A stretch of DNA of 50,254 bases from Circinella minor (taxonomy: Eukaryota > Mucoromycota > Mucoromycetes > Mucorales > Lichtheimiaceae). The notes below the pieces were generated by a model. That model did not search any database. It worked only from the letters and a program-made list of their open reading frames with translations, and was not told the origin of the DNA. Within the stretch, counting starts at the first letter, position 1. Each line of letters opens with the position of its first letter. Shown here one piece after another: positions 24,440 through 35,785 of this stretch. The stretch lies in NCBI GenBank assembly GCA_016758965.1, contig JAEPRB010000273.1:1-50254 (forward strand), read 5' to 3'. The position numbers were made by a program, and so were the translations under genes.

Positions 24440-25770
24440 GGCCATGCAATGTGCACCGCAACATAAAGCACAAGGTACCTACCATCTACGTACGAGCTGA
24501 AATGTTACATCCTCTTATAGATACCACAACACCAATATTACAACAATTATTTACTCTATATTGGGATTCCAGGACTACACCATTACCATGGCGTATAGTC
24601 CAAGTCATCTCGATCTACCGTCACCGCTCGCTAGAACGATACCCCCCGTAAGATCAAAAGGGAATCGTTATATCGATTAATCGCTATAATGAATTCTTGA
24701 TCTGAGTTATAATGAGCGGGTAAAATTCTATACATGTGTACGTACTTGACTTCACATGTATCTAATATGTCTTGCAAAAAGAAAAAAACTCTAGCACATT
24801 ATATCATTCATACCTCAAATAAGCTATAAAAATAAAACAGTTCTTTTTTTTTCTTTGTACAGTTTTCTTTGTTAAATATTCCTTGTACTATTACTTCTAA
24901 TTGAATTGCAACCACATGATCGCATATAATTAATGCTCGAGTAAATCATATTATGATAAGCATCAAAAACCGTCTACGTATTATTGTTTACAAATCCATG
25001 CCAATTGACAAAGAAAAATTTGGACAAGCATAATTGGGGAAAAAACAAATCTAATTTTTATAAGAAGCAGAAGCAGAATAATGCTGATTTGTTTTTAGTA
25101 AAGACAACGCCTGGAGATAAATTTGATGTTCAGAATACGTATTAAACACTTAATAAAAAGCTTAAAAACTAAAGTTAGAAGGTAAAAAGATGCCCAACAA
25201 ACTAGTAATATTTCTTTCTAAAAAAATAAAGATATTATTTGTCAGCTCGATATAACGATATTTTTGCTAAAACCCTATCGAACATCGTTATATAAAATTA
25301 GCGATATTTTCCTGGTTAATCTGTCTTCGAGCCCAAAACGCTATCGTTATATCGAAATATCGTTATAGCGAGCGGTAACGGTATAAAAAAGGAGATTCTA
25401 CTGATCCAGCTAATTTTCACCCAATCAGCCTCACCAGCATTTTACGCAAAATAATGGAATACTGTTTATAACCTCTTATCACATCAGAAATAGAAATTGG
25501 TATCCCATAAGGTGACTTTAGACCCTACGTAACGGAGTACACGTGGCCACTGCATTTTATGGTATCAAGCTATCAACTTTTATGCCTTTAACCATACATA
25601 TTCAAATAGTACATATCAAAGCAATTTCATCTTCTGGCTCTCATCGAAACAACTTTAATTCTACTTATTCTTACACACCATAGATATCACATTAGTTGAT
25701 GGTCATGTAATAGTTACCAGTTCAGATTCTTCAACAATTAGTAAAATAATAAAACAAAGCGATTAACAGC
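24440..25770 (+). pseudogene. Non-LTR retrotransposon reverse-transcriptase fragment, split by a DNA element
   Basis: The left part (24440-24617) reads RAEMLHPLIDTTTPILQQLF, followed by PLPWRIVQVISI. The right part (25382-25510) reads YKKGDSTDPANFHPISLTS, then ILRKIMEYC. These are the finger and early palm motifs of LINE-type RTs (AEML, the KKGD...NFRPISL block). Between them sits a 764-bp inverted-repeat element. Beyond about 25470 stops accumulate (TAA where a Gln codon is expected before GDFRP) and coding fades by about 25770. The catalytic YxDD region was not found. It may be the same family as the copies at 1044 and 38335, but they do not overlap. Confidence 0.75.
24618..25381. mobile_element. 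764-bp TIR element inserted in the RT fragment, TA target duplication
   Basis: The left end (from 24618) reads CCGTCACCGCTCGCTAGAAC. The reverse complement of the right end (ending 25381) is CCGTTACCGCTCGCTATAAC. That is 18 of 20 identical, and the match runs on a few bases. TA lies on each side (24616-24617 and 25382-25383). Taking out the element and one TA joins the RT reading frame as ...ISIYKKGD..., strong evidence that the borders are exact. The interior has repeated ATCGTTATATCG-like palindromic motifs and no transposase frame. The TA duplication suggests mobilisation by a Tc1/mariner-like or similar transposase. Confidence 0.88.
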
Positions 25771-25798
25771 CCATAATAAAAGTAGTAAGGTTCATTAT

Positions 25799-25890
25799 GT
25801 ACTATAGAGGAACCCCGTTGATTTCAAACTTACATCTCCCATTCTTAGTGTGAAAATAAAGAGGATGTGAAAGTTATCGGGACTAGATAT
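25799..25890. repeat. CCGTTAATTT-family repeat, copy 4
   Basis: The left end TATAGAGGAACCCCGTTGATTTC and the right end GTGAAAGTTATCGGGACTAGATA are imperfect inverted repeats, forming a foldback unit of about 92 bases. It contains the GAGGATGTGAAAG block also seen in copy 5. Confidence 0.55.
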
Positions 25891-26729
25891 AGCTAATTAT
25901 TTTCAAGGGCAGGTTAATAATAAAGAAATACTGATATGCCACTTGTAATACTATTTATTTTTATAAGACTAAATAACATAATAAATATATACGTACGTAC
26001 ATTACGTACCTGTAAAATCCATTTTTTTTTTGGTCTTGCGTAGAAGCATATATTAGATTTTCCATATAAACTATCCTTAATATTACATACGTAGGAAAAC
26101 ATATACATTATGACATTCCTGTTTGGTATATAGGTTTACTGTATATCACATACGTATGTTGTGCTTTCCATTGCAAAAGATACGTATATACTAATAATTA
26201 ATGAACCTGTTTTGTATGTATTCTATATGCAAATTCTTGTGGTACGTATTTTAAAAATGTTATGATCCTGTAACTTGTTCATATATATCGTCAATGTGGT
26301 TTTTGTAATTTCACAAAAGTAAAATATTATTTAGGAGAAATATCAATACACACTTTTTATCCCATCTTCTTCACCGACGCGAATTTATGTTTTATGTTTT
26401 TTTTCTCTACTGTAACGGTATTTACTATTCAAATAATAGTAACTAACAAATAATTATAAAATATCGAATAGCAGATAAAAGTCAATTCAGGAAACACGTA
26501 ATACATCAACGCAAGCTGTATTAGCTCTATTCAAAATTAAGATCTTCAAGAACTCAAATTGTTGAATTCTGCCTAAGCTGTATTTTTTATGCGTTAAACT
26601 TCGAATAAGTTGCTTAGAAAACATATATTTTTTAGACTAGAAAATCCTTACATATCTGAATACAAATATTTTCAAAAACAACCTACCGATAGAATGAAAT
26701 CAATGTATAATATAATTTAATAAGCCCGC

Positions 26730-26900
26730 ATATTACTCCCGTTGTTAAGGTTTCAACCCCCCCTGCTTACATTGAAAGAGAAATAAGTGAAAATGTGAAA
26801 ATTTTATTATGTCAATTTTTCCATTCACTGAATTTCTGTGAAAATAATGAGGATATGAAAGTAGTTAACGGATATGAAATTAACGGGAGTCCTCTGTAAT
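26730..26900. repeat. CCGTTAATTT-family repeat, copy 5
   Basis: The right end TATGAAATTAACGGGAGTCCTCTGTA matches, inverted, the ends of copies 2 and 3. The left end CTCCCGTTGTTAAGGTTTC is its diverged partner. The interior holds GTGAAAATAATGAGGATATGAAAG. Confidence 0.65.
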
Positions 26901-27910
26901 TTATTTATTTTCCGGGTTGTCGTTGTCGTTGTAGCTACAACTACAGCATACAAATAGTTAAAATTAAACTGACCGTGGTATGACAAAAAAAACTCTATCA
27001 TTAAATATATCTAATAAAAGTTAGAACAGGTAATGAAACAGCCTTATATTATAACCCAATGAACCAGTACCTCTCTTTTATTAGAAAAAAAAGTTAATGA
27101 AGCCAGGAGAGATGAATGATAAGGATTATAAAACTACAACAAATAACAACTTAAAATTGCTTTTTAACTAAAAAAAAAAAAGAAAGTTAAATATTATACT
27201 TTGGGAGGAGACACAAGCACAACTTTTTTTTTTACTAGATAGTAAACATGTGGCCACTTGCTTCTTTGGTGACACAAAGTCCCTCTATATCCATTTAAAG
27301 ATAAAGTGATGGTAAAACCAACCGAATCATTAAATAAATAAAAACAAAAGAATGAAAAACAATGATACTCCACGTGATGAAAAACGAGAAAATGAGACAA
27401 CATGATGGATTTTTTTTATTTTTAGTCTTTCTGAAGAAAAAAAAAGCAACTAGAGATTTTTCGATTAATATTTATTTTGAGTTTATATTATAATTTGCTG
27501 CAATAACAACTTTATTTTGTCATTTAGAAGAGAGAAGCATGAGAGAAATAGAACCATGCTGTTGTCGTTATAAAGATACGAAGGGGGAGGGAGCTGTATC
27601 AAGGTAAAAATAAAGAATGAGTAAGAAAATATACAGATCATTTATAACATTCAGCCACATAATAGCGCCACAGGTTATATAAAAAATAAAAATAAAAAAA
27701 GGAAAGGGGGCTTAAAGAAGAAAAAAAAAAAAAAAGAGAGACCCATAGTAATATGAGAAGGGTTTGAAAAAAATAATGTTGTTATATTGTAAAAAAAAAA
27801 AAATGATGCTTTGAAACTGAAAAAAAAAGAGATAAAAAAGGTTATATAATTGTTCATGATGCAAAAAGAAATATATATGTATATATAAAAGAAAGGAATG
27901 ATTTTTTTAA
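26901..27910. other. Spacer and 3' flank of the C2H2 gene
   Basis: Homopolymer-rich AT sequence. The open frames at 27194-27403 and 27675-27914 (-) are driven by A and T tracts, and the latter overlaps the end of the C2H2 gene. No independent gene is supported. Confidence 0.45.
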
Positions 27911-28984
27911 TCATTTTTTATGAGGAAATGAAGCAGCCAATAAATTGGATGGAGAAGATGTAGTGGAAATTTTCGATTCTTCTTCTTCCATATCCATATC
28001 CATATCTATCAAATCATCATCATCATCAATTCGAATAGACTCGTCGTCATCATCATCTTCGTCGTCGTCGTCGTTTTCATCGTCGTCCTCATCGTCTTCA
28101 TCGATCGCATGATCACGTTTATTAGGAAATTGCTGATGATCTTGGTTACGTACTACTTGATCTTCTTCTTGTTCCACTCGTTTGGTATCCAAACTTACTA
28201 AAATAGCAGCAGCTTCCAGCATTTGTACTTGCTGATGTTTTGTAAGCAAAAGTTTGCTAGTTAATTCCCATTCATCCGAATGTTCCCACCGATGCTTTGC
28301 GAGGCAACTAGGGTGCTTATATACTTTTCCACAATCGTCACAACGATGCAAGGCCTTGTGAGCATTACCAATCATACTTGCTGGACTTTTACGAATAGGT
28401 CCACAATTGCTATGATAATTGATAGGAAGCGACGTTGATACTGTTGTTTCAAAAAACTTGTGTCGAATTACATTATTGCTATTATTATTGTTGTTGTGGT
28501 TAATATTATTATTACGAATGGTTCGTCCACCTGTGGCTGCAGCAGTTGCTGTAGGAGAAGATAAATGATGATGAAATATAGGAGACTCTGATCGTTGTTG
28601 GTATTTGTTATTGTTGTTAATTCGATGATGATGATGATGCTGGTGGTGATAATGATGATTATGGTTATGGTTATGGTTATGCGACGAAGAACTTGAAGAA
28701 GTAGAGGATGAGGATTGTTGGATTGGTATCGGAGAGGAAGAGTGTTCAATGGTATAGTTTTCAGGAAGGGAAGTGGAAAAGTGTTCCAAAGTCAGGGCAT
28801 CAAAATGTGTCGGTAAAGAGTCCCTTCGTTCTTGTTCTTTGGACGAATCCGCATTTGCAACAGAAGCCTCATCACCGTAAGATGAGTTGGGCGGTGACGG
28901 AAGACTAACGGCAGGACCGAGGTGTTTGGTACTAACGTCTTGTTCTTCTTGTTGGCGGAGCTGAAACGTAAGTGAAGACGACAT
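27911..28984 (-). CDS. Single C2H2 zinc-finger protein, putative transcription factor, 357 aa
   Basis: Single-exon frame. One zinc finger is clear: C215-x2-C218-x12-H231-x3-H235 (RCDDCGKVYKHPSCLAKHRW). This fungal-type finger with KHPSCLAKHRWEH is found in putative fungal transcription factors. Upstream are low-complexity stretches: Ser-rich (91-101), His/Asn-rich (102-126) and Asn-rich (158-171). Downstream are a helical segment (about 238-275) and a long Asp/Glu-rich tail after about residue 295, ending FPHKK. The acidic tail could be an activation region (inference). The first ATG (28984) is used; no intron is needed. It faces away from the RnpA-like gene, with 634 bases between their starts. 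The DNA target is unknown. Confidence 0.8.
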   Translation of the reverse strand: MSSSLTFQLRQQEEQDVSTKHLGPAVSLPSPPNSSYGDEASVANADSSKEQERRDSLPTHFDALTLEHFSTSLPENYTIEHSSSPIPIQQSSSSTSSSSSSHNHNHNHNHHYHHQHHHHHRINNNNKYQQRSESPIFHHHLSSPTATAAATGGRTIRNNNINHNNNNNSNNVIRHKFFETTVSTSLPINYHSNCGPIRKSPASMIGNAHKALHRCDDCGKVYKHPSCLAKHRWEHSDEWELTSKLLLTKHQQVQMLEAAAILVSLDTKRVEQEEDQVVRNQDHQQFPNKRDHAIDEDDEDDDENDDDDEDDDDDESIRIDDDDDLIDMDMDMEEEESKISTTSSPSNLLAASFPHKK

Positions 28985-29618
28985 TTGGAAAAGGAACTTG
29001 ATAAAAAGAATAAAAAAGAATGGGTAGGAATGAGATGTATATATAAAATAAAAAAGAAGGGACCTGTTTATAGAATAAAAATTAGGAGGTTGTGTTCTGT
29101 GTATATGTGTGTGTGTATGTGATAATATAAGTGAATATAGCTTTATAAAGGGTATGGTGCAGTGAGAATAATTATAAAAGGGAATTCATCGGAGTTATGG
29201 TTTTATGTGCCTTTTTTTTTTGTCTTGATAACGACCTTTTTTTAAAGAAAGACAAAAGAACAGAAAAGAAGAAGTGTTACCTTGATCTTAAAAAAAGCTG
29301 TTGTCGTTTTATTTCGATAATAAAATGTGGAAAAAGTAAAAAAAAAAAAAAAAAAAAGAAGAAAGAAAAAAATGGTTATTTTACACAGAAAAAAAAAAAA
29401 AAGAGGAAAGCCACCGTTCTGATGACTTATTCTCCCCCTTCTTTTTTTTTGCCCCCCCCACACACATTATACGCACCCACCCCCTTATAAATTGCATGAG
29501 TTTTTTTCTTTTCCTGTTTGTAAAATCCCGACGTTTTTTTTTTTTGGTACAAAATTAACCGTGCACGAACTTTTTTTTTATTAGGTGGTTGCCAAGCGCT
29601 TAAAAAAAACAAATACAA
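28985..29618. promoter_or_regulatory. Shared upstream region of two divergent genes
   Basis: Lies between the ATG codons of the C2H2 gene (-) and the RnpA-like gene (+). It contains strand-asymmetric tracts: A-rich runs at about 29338-29402, then T-rich runs at about 29440-29580, plus C-rich stretches at 29450-29485. Such poly(dA:dT) tracts are common in fungal promoters and exclude nucleosomes. Open frames here are homopolymer artefacts. Confidence 0.5.
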
Positions 29619-30192
29619 ATGTTACCCACTCTAGTTTTGCTTAAAAGAATCCCTGCGCTGACAAAAATTCAACTTGATCCTTTATTTTCCAAACGTACAT
29701 CACTTTCTACTTCATGTGATGCCTTTAATGCCAAAGCATTTCTTGCTAAGCCTCCATTACCAACAAGTAAAAGTTATACAGTAACAGTGATCACTGGAAA
29801 AAAAAGTATATCAAAACAATCTGTGATAAGATATAGGGCAACACGGCGATTAAAAGCGGTGATCGCCGATAGTTTTCCTTGTCACGCACCAAAAGGTTAG
29901 TAAACTTGGATGATAACGGAAAACTTTAAATCACTTATGGTTCCTAAATTTTGTAATTATAGGATATCACTATATCTTTTATTCAAATTCACCTATTGTT
30001 ACGTTACCATGGACAACGCTTCAAACCCAAATGATACGTGTTCTTGACACGCTACGAAAAAAAATAGACAAGGAATCAAAAAAATCGCCTTCCATGACAT
30101 CGTTACCTATATACCCATCATCGTCATCTCGTAGTGGTAAGAAAAAATACATCAAGGCATCAATCCCGCCTTCTCCTTTGCAGAAGAAATAA
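29619..30192 (+). CDS. RnpA-like protein (bacterial-type RNase P protein subunit fold), two exons, 168 aa
   Basis: Exon 1 is 29619-29895 and exon 2 is 29963-30192; the intron (67 nt) has GTTAGT and TTATAG ends and phase 1. The layout resembles bacterial RnpA: a basic start with LTKIQLDPLF (compare L-x5-F near the RnpA start), a strand VTVITGKK, then ISKQSVIRYRATRRLKAVI in place of the RNR-containing helix (R71, R73, R76, R77, K79), then after the splice YHYIFYSNSPIVTLPW and a final helix TQMIRVLDTLRKKI. RnpA binds the RNase P RNA and helps cleave tRNA 5' leaders. The basic, hydrophobic N terminus would suit mitochondrial import (inference). The Asn of RNR is Tyr here and the C-terminal tail (about residue 130 on) is extra. 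It could instead be another ribosomal-S5-like fold protein of the mitochondrion. Confidence 0.6.
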
Positions 30193-31798
30193 ACGCATCA
30201 ACAACAGCAATATTATATATCCCATAATGTAAATAGCATAATCTGCATAATTTTCATTGTTATACATCCACATATGGATATAATACAAGTCATGATTTAC
30301 ACGCGACATACAGAGGATGGCACTTTATATTCACTTATCATGCGATCGTGGCACTTCTCATCATGTTCTTATATCATATGATCCTATGGCTGTTATATAT
30401 GGATTTTGTAATTATTTTTATTCAGAAAAATAATAACACACATAAGACAAGATGGGATTATAATCGCTGTAAAAAGATATGATAAAATAAAATAAAAAAA
30501 TTTCGTTCCTTTAGATAAAGGAACAATAAAATACCATGGAGTAGGATAAGTGACAATAATTACTGGAATTAGAGATTACTCTACAACGTTTTAATTTTTT
30601 AAAATAAGTAATTTTCTTTAATATTATCTTTAATACAGTCAGTACATACCAGTTTTCTTTTTAATATTGAACGGGAGGATTTTCCTATTATATTAAGATT
30701 TCTTTGTTTATCATTCATGTTTATATATTTTTATGCCACTGGATATAAAAAAAAAAATATCCGGCGAACAATGAAAAATTAAAGATCGCTGCTTTTGCCT
30801 CACCAAGCATGCGCCAGCCACGCAACATCAGCTTGTCACGTTCCACCTTCCTCATGATTCCTCCGATTTATTATTTTCCTTTACCCGTACTGGCAATTGT
30901 TCATATTACTTCAGAGTGTTTAATGATCAAATCATTTATATACACTTCTTCATTTCATCTTCATCACATTTTTGAATAATTTAACAGGTTAAGTATCTTT
31001 GATTTGAATTTTGACAATATCGTTAGTATTGTTGATATAACTCTTACTAATTGGTATCTATTAAATTAGAATCGAACCATAATACACCACGTATGTGTCA
31101 GTCATATCATTAAGTAAATACTACATGGTATTATAGGACAGAATAAAAATACACAACATTCATCAAAAACATATACAATACTTGACAGAGCTTGAAAAGA
31201 GGATAAATGTAATCAAGAGATCAAGCGACGGTCTCTCCTAGAAGGTTATAAGATCTTGATTTCAAAAATAAATCTTTTGTGATTTTATATTAGAGGCTCT
31301 ACCACATTTGACATGGCTTGCTTTTATAGAACACATGAAAGGATCGCTTATATACTGAGATCAAGTTAAAAAAACACGTGACGTTAATTCACTCTACGCT
31401 TATTATAATAACAACAAAAGAATCCCATCTTATTTTCCCCTTTTGTTCTTTTTATTTATAACATGGTCAAATAGCCTTGACGAAACAAGAAAAGCTGTTT
31501 GTTTGAATTATACATCTTCCTTTGTACACGATCTTATATATTCTAATATTTAAATAATCGACTTCTCTTTTACTCTTGGGACAAAACATTTAATAAATTG
31601 CTGAAGAGTTATTGGTACGCTAGATTCTATCTGAAAATTTCTTGCTTGTCTTCAACTAAGTATTACGAAAATCACAACCTTTTTCATTAAGCAGATCAGT
31701 AAACTGTGTTATAAATGAAGTATAGCATCTATCAATTGCCAAGGTATCCTTTTGATTTATTTTATTGTAAAGTCTCATATTCAAGAACACAGCATTCT

Positions 31799-31802
<4 letters not shown>
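30193..31802. other. Gene-poor spacer
   Basis: No gene supported. A short stretch of higher GC at about 30785-30865 (CACCAAGCATGCGCCAGCC and following) stands out from its surroundings but has no frame and no recognised RNA fold. Confidence 0.4.

Positions 31803-31835
<33 letters not shown>
31803..31835 (+). repeat. A33 homopolymer
   Basis: Thirty-three consecutive A bases. Either a replication-slippage tract or the relic of a retroposed poly(A) tail; the sequence to its left (about 31650-31800) did not match any recognised gene. Confidence 0.95.
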
Positions 31836-31836
<1 letters not shown>

Positions 31837-32840
31837 ATTTTTTAATATCAAAAGTATCATATCATTAACACCAACATGTCTAACTTTATAATTGGAAACA
31901 TATGTGTTAAAGAATCAGCATTATTTATTTTATTAATTCTTTTATACTTTTCATCATTCACCAATAAAAAGTTTTATACGTACAGTATGAAATATACTTT
32001 GGGGCCAATATTTTTCCAAAAAATCCTGACACTAAATGATGATACGTATAACCTTTTTCAATTTCAAAATAAGGTGTCGAATATTATTCATTTGTATATA
32101 ATACTACTAAATAAAAGGAAGAAACAGCAATATAACCTAATTTTTTAAACTTCATCAGTAATCATTAATGTATAATCATTAATCAACTGGGTTATCTATG
32201 TTTTATTTGATAATATAAAATTCAATTTAAATAGAAACCATTAATTACGTATTTTTATTAAAAATATTGTTTTTTCTAACTATTGAGGTAATGTGCATGT
32301 GATATATACCTTATAGTCTATAATAGTTATCAATTTGTTTAAGACACTTTTTTTTCATAAATAGGAATGCAAATAATTATGCTTTTCTATTACATAATAC
32401 AAGGTAGCACTCAATCAGTTACAAAGATATTAGGTCCCTTAAATCATTACGTATAGATTTTCCATAATATGCAAGATACAAGATTTGTTTTATTGATCAC
32501 TACATACGTAGTTCATCTTTAATCTTTATTCCTACATTTAAGATAATGCTTGGTATGTTTAAAAGAAGTATCAATAATATAGAGTTAGGTATTTTTATGG
32601 ATAAGTCTTATACTATCCTTTATTTTTTAGTTTACTATTAAGTGACTTTGATTTTTTTCTTATAGCAATGACAAACACTATTGTGAACAGTTCAGGACAC
32701 CTGTAAATTATTTCCTTTACTGAATTATTACTGAAAAAGAACAAAGTTTTGAAGTTAAATTATGAGAATTATGTTACGTATAATATTGGCAAATGAATTT
32801 CAAGTTCTAAAGAATGGTAACATGTACAAAACTAAAAGAA
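31836..32840. other. Gene-poor spacer
   Basis: AT-rich. The open frame at 31876-32148 (+) has spacer composition (Phe, Ile, Lys, Asn, Tyr rich) and no recognised motif, so it was not called. Confidence 0.4.
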
Positions 32841-33244
32841 GGGAATTGCTACGGACACCCCACAAATAAAGAGTTGTTAAAGAAGCTCTTAGACCAAATA
32901 TAAACTATAGTACTAGCGTTATCAACATCAATGGCGCTTATTTGACCGCCCATATATATAACATTAAAAGTATATATTATTCCTTGTTTGTCTTGTCTTC
33001 ATATGGACTACGGCTCGCACTTGTGTACAACATAAAGATATAGTGAGAAAAGATAAGAAATATTGAATGTTATCATGAAATGTTGGACTGCTAATATAAG
33101 TTTCATAAGCATTCTTAAGCTACATAACGATACAGTAATAACTGTATATTAGATAGTGTATAAATAGCTGGATACGGCGTAATTATATCAGATTGTTATG
33201 TACCTCTGAAAAAATATAAAAGTGGGGTGTCCGTAGCAACTCCC
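32841..33244. mobile_element. Non-autonomous TIR element (MITE), family A, copy 2, 404 bp
   Basis: Ends GGGAATTGCTACGGAC and GTCCGTAGCAACTCCC, inverted with one mismatch. The interior aligns with copy 1 at 20719-21182 but lacks its 45-base insertion near the right end. A flanking duplication is not evident (GAA left, CTA right). Non-coding. Confidence 0.85.
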
Positions 33245-34489
33245 CTAAAAAAAAAGAGCTTTTTCAGCCTATGGAAGTTTAAATAGAGGTATCAATAAAT
33301 ATGTATTATTTTAATTACATACATCCCAGAGAAAATTGTTTAGCAAGGTGCATAATCACATTGATACGCTTCGGTCGTATCGTGTTAGAAAATTGAATAA
33401 AAAGTAATATAATTCCGAGTATATGACTCAAGGAAAGGATAAGTTATAATAATTAACTTATAAAAATTTAAGAAGAAAAGAATTTGATTAATTTAATAAC
33501 CAACAAAGCAAATTAATCACGATTGTAGAAAATAAGATTGAGTGAACTACATATTTTCTTAGGTAACTTTTAGAAAGACTATCGTAAAATTCGTAAAACT
33601 TAGTAGAACTAAAGATATAATTGAGGAAGAAAGAAAGATGTCTTATTTATACTAACTTCTATCTATATAAATACTATAAAGTTGATAATTGGCTGAAAAT
33701 CATGAGTAGTAGTAACTTGTACTTGTAACAGTTATTTGCAAGTGTTGCAATTACTTGTAAGGTTGCAGTTACTTGTACATGTCCCCCTTTACTAGTTTAG
33801 GTAGCATTTACGAGTACATGTAGCAATTATCCTAGTTATCTTTAACAGCTGGTTCTGTCGATTAGAATAGAACACAATATTCATGGTAAATACTTCTTTA
33901 TTTGTTCGATAATTATAATAACGAATTATTACTGAAGTTGATAATTTATAAGGTGGGTGAGATATATAATAAAATAAATAAAAAGAAGAGAAAAAAAAGG
34001 GGGAAGGGAAAAAAAGGTAACAACATACCAAATATAAAGGTTGTCAACAGCCACTAATGTTACTGTTTAGGTAATAAAAAAAAAAACAAGTACTTTTTAT
34101 CTCTTTATCACTTTTATCACTTTTCTATTTCATTGTATCATAAAATGACCTAGAATAACTATAGGCTTCGGTTTAGTCTATAACAACTAAAGACATGTTA
34201 CTTTTAGTAATAAATGAGCACAATAAGAAGTTGCTGAGCGTGAAGCTATGGAAACGAATTAAAGATAATTTGACTGATTATCTAAAAAGCCAAATAGCCA
34301 GTGGAATTTAGAATGTCTGTGATGACTATCATGGTACATTTATATCAATGACCAAAAAAACGTTGAACAAGATTAAGAATCCAACAAATTACAGCAGTAA
34401 TTAAAAGAATAGGAATGATGACAATCATAATGATTCCATCACTGGTACGAGCAATTAACAGCATTAACACTGAAAGTGACAAAAATGAT
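33245..34489. other. Gene-poor spacer
   Basis: No gene seen. Around 33710-33830 the sequence repeats short CTTGTA/ACTTGTA motifs (AGTAACTTGTACTTGTAACAG and following), a loose tandem array. The open frame at 33792-34031 is of spacer composition. Confidence 0.4.
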
Positions 34490-35785
34490 GGAAGACAACA
34501 ATATTATTGATGAAGACTATAATGAAGAATATGATACACTTGATGAAAGTAAGGTTAACAAATCCAAATTACCTTTGAAGTCAAGGAATTATGGTGTTTG
34601 TTCTGAAGAAAATGAACTTGATAGTTCATAATTATTACTTAAATCAATAAGCAATGATATCTGCATTGACGAAGAAGCAGCAACCAAAATTAACCCAAGT
34701 AATAAAAATCGACCTGATAAAGTGACTGAAGCTATAAAGACTTTATATGAAATGGTTATTTAAAAATTTGATTTATGTGATGAATCAATGGACGAAACTA
34801 AAAAGAGATTACGTATGTTCTTCAATGTTAATTGAAACTAATATTTCATGATAGAATTTGTTTTATTAATACTCTTCATTTTAAGCCCAATGTATTATCG
34901 TATACTGGATCTTACAAGATGTGATATAAACACAAAAACTACATTAGGTGATCTATACCATCTTGCATCCCCTGACTATTCATCCTCAATAACTTACAAG
35001 TGCCATGAACTGACGTCAGAGGAACCAACCATGTTTGAAAATACTGTACAAGAACCCACCAATGATCAAAAAAGAATTCGGCGATTAATGGAAGTTTGGT
35101 ATGTGTTTGACTGCTTACGTTATTGAAGAGGTATCACGAACGAGTGCTTATACCTGTTTAAAAAGTATAGTGATGAAAGACTGGACGAAGACACAGGTAG
35201 AACACCTTCTACTGAACTCCAACATTGTTCAAAAAACTTTTTTCCATTTTGTTGAAGCCACGGAACCCAGGGGCCAACTAGGAAAAGGGTTTGACTGTCA
35301 ATGGTAGGTACAGAAAAGGGATTGAGGATTAAATAAGGAAGGGGAAGGGAGGGTAAGTTATAGTAACTAAAGTGACTTTTTCTATTTGTTAGGGATGACA
35401 AATCGTTGTCTGCTACAAGTGACTGTAAATCCATCCAAAAAGACCTGCAAAGTAGAGCACCCATAGGGAAAAATTGTGACTATATTGTATTATGTAAAAG
35501 TATTGCACGGAAGCCGGAACTTTTGATAGGTGAAGTATCCAGTGGCTTACCTCGCTGCCCACAGTGGAAATTTTGGCATGATTTATTGATAAAGTGTGCG
35601 TTGGGTTCGCGAGATTGTATTTGGCGTATACTAAATGAAATGCCATGTTTAACAAGAAACGACATGTAATCTGCCAAAATATACTTATTTCAACTAGTTG
35701 GTAATATAGAAAAAAAACTGATGAGCTTAAAGAATATTGGGTATAAAGAGAATAAGTAGGACTATTTATTCCAGTTTTGTTATGC
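34490..35785 (+). pseudogene. Decayed gene of an unrecognised family
   Basis: From 34491 one frame runs through acidic sequence (MMEDNNIIDEDYNEEYDTLD...) with in-frame stops near 34628 (TAA), 34761 (TAA) and 34832 (TGA). It resumes at 34848-35126 (ILSPMYYRILDLTRC), then shifts frame to 35101-35304. A plausible intron 35305-35392 (GTAGGT donor, TTTGTTAG acceptor) joins ...GKGFDCQ to WDDKSLSATSDC, leading to the last part (DYIVLCKSIARKPELLIGEV, then WKFWHDLLIKCALGS), which ends at 35669. The final block resembles large mucoralean families of unknown function with an R-K-x-E/D-L-L-I-x-E-V motif; that resemblance is from memory and tentative. Confidence 0.5.

Noticed and set aside
25107..25130. 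GDKF-like reading similar to the exon scrap at 47062 and to a stretch at 49459
   Set aside because: The similarity covers about five codons and one instance lies inside the 764-bp TIR element, so chance is the simpler explanation.
28490..28710. Minus-strand frame at 28468-28749 rich in Ile and Thr
   Set aside because: It is a frame shadow of the His/Asn repeat region of the C2H2 gene.
29197..29618. Open frames of 63-97 codons on both strands between the divergent genes
   Set aside because: They are produced by A and T homopolymers and encode Lys or Phe runs without any other signal.
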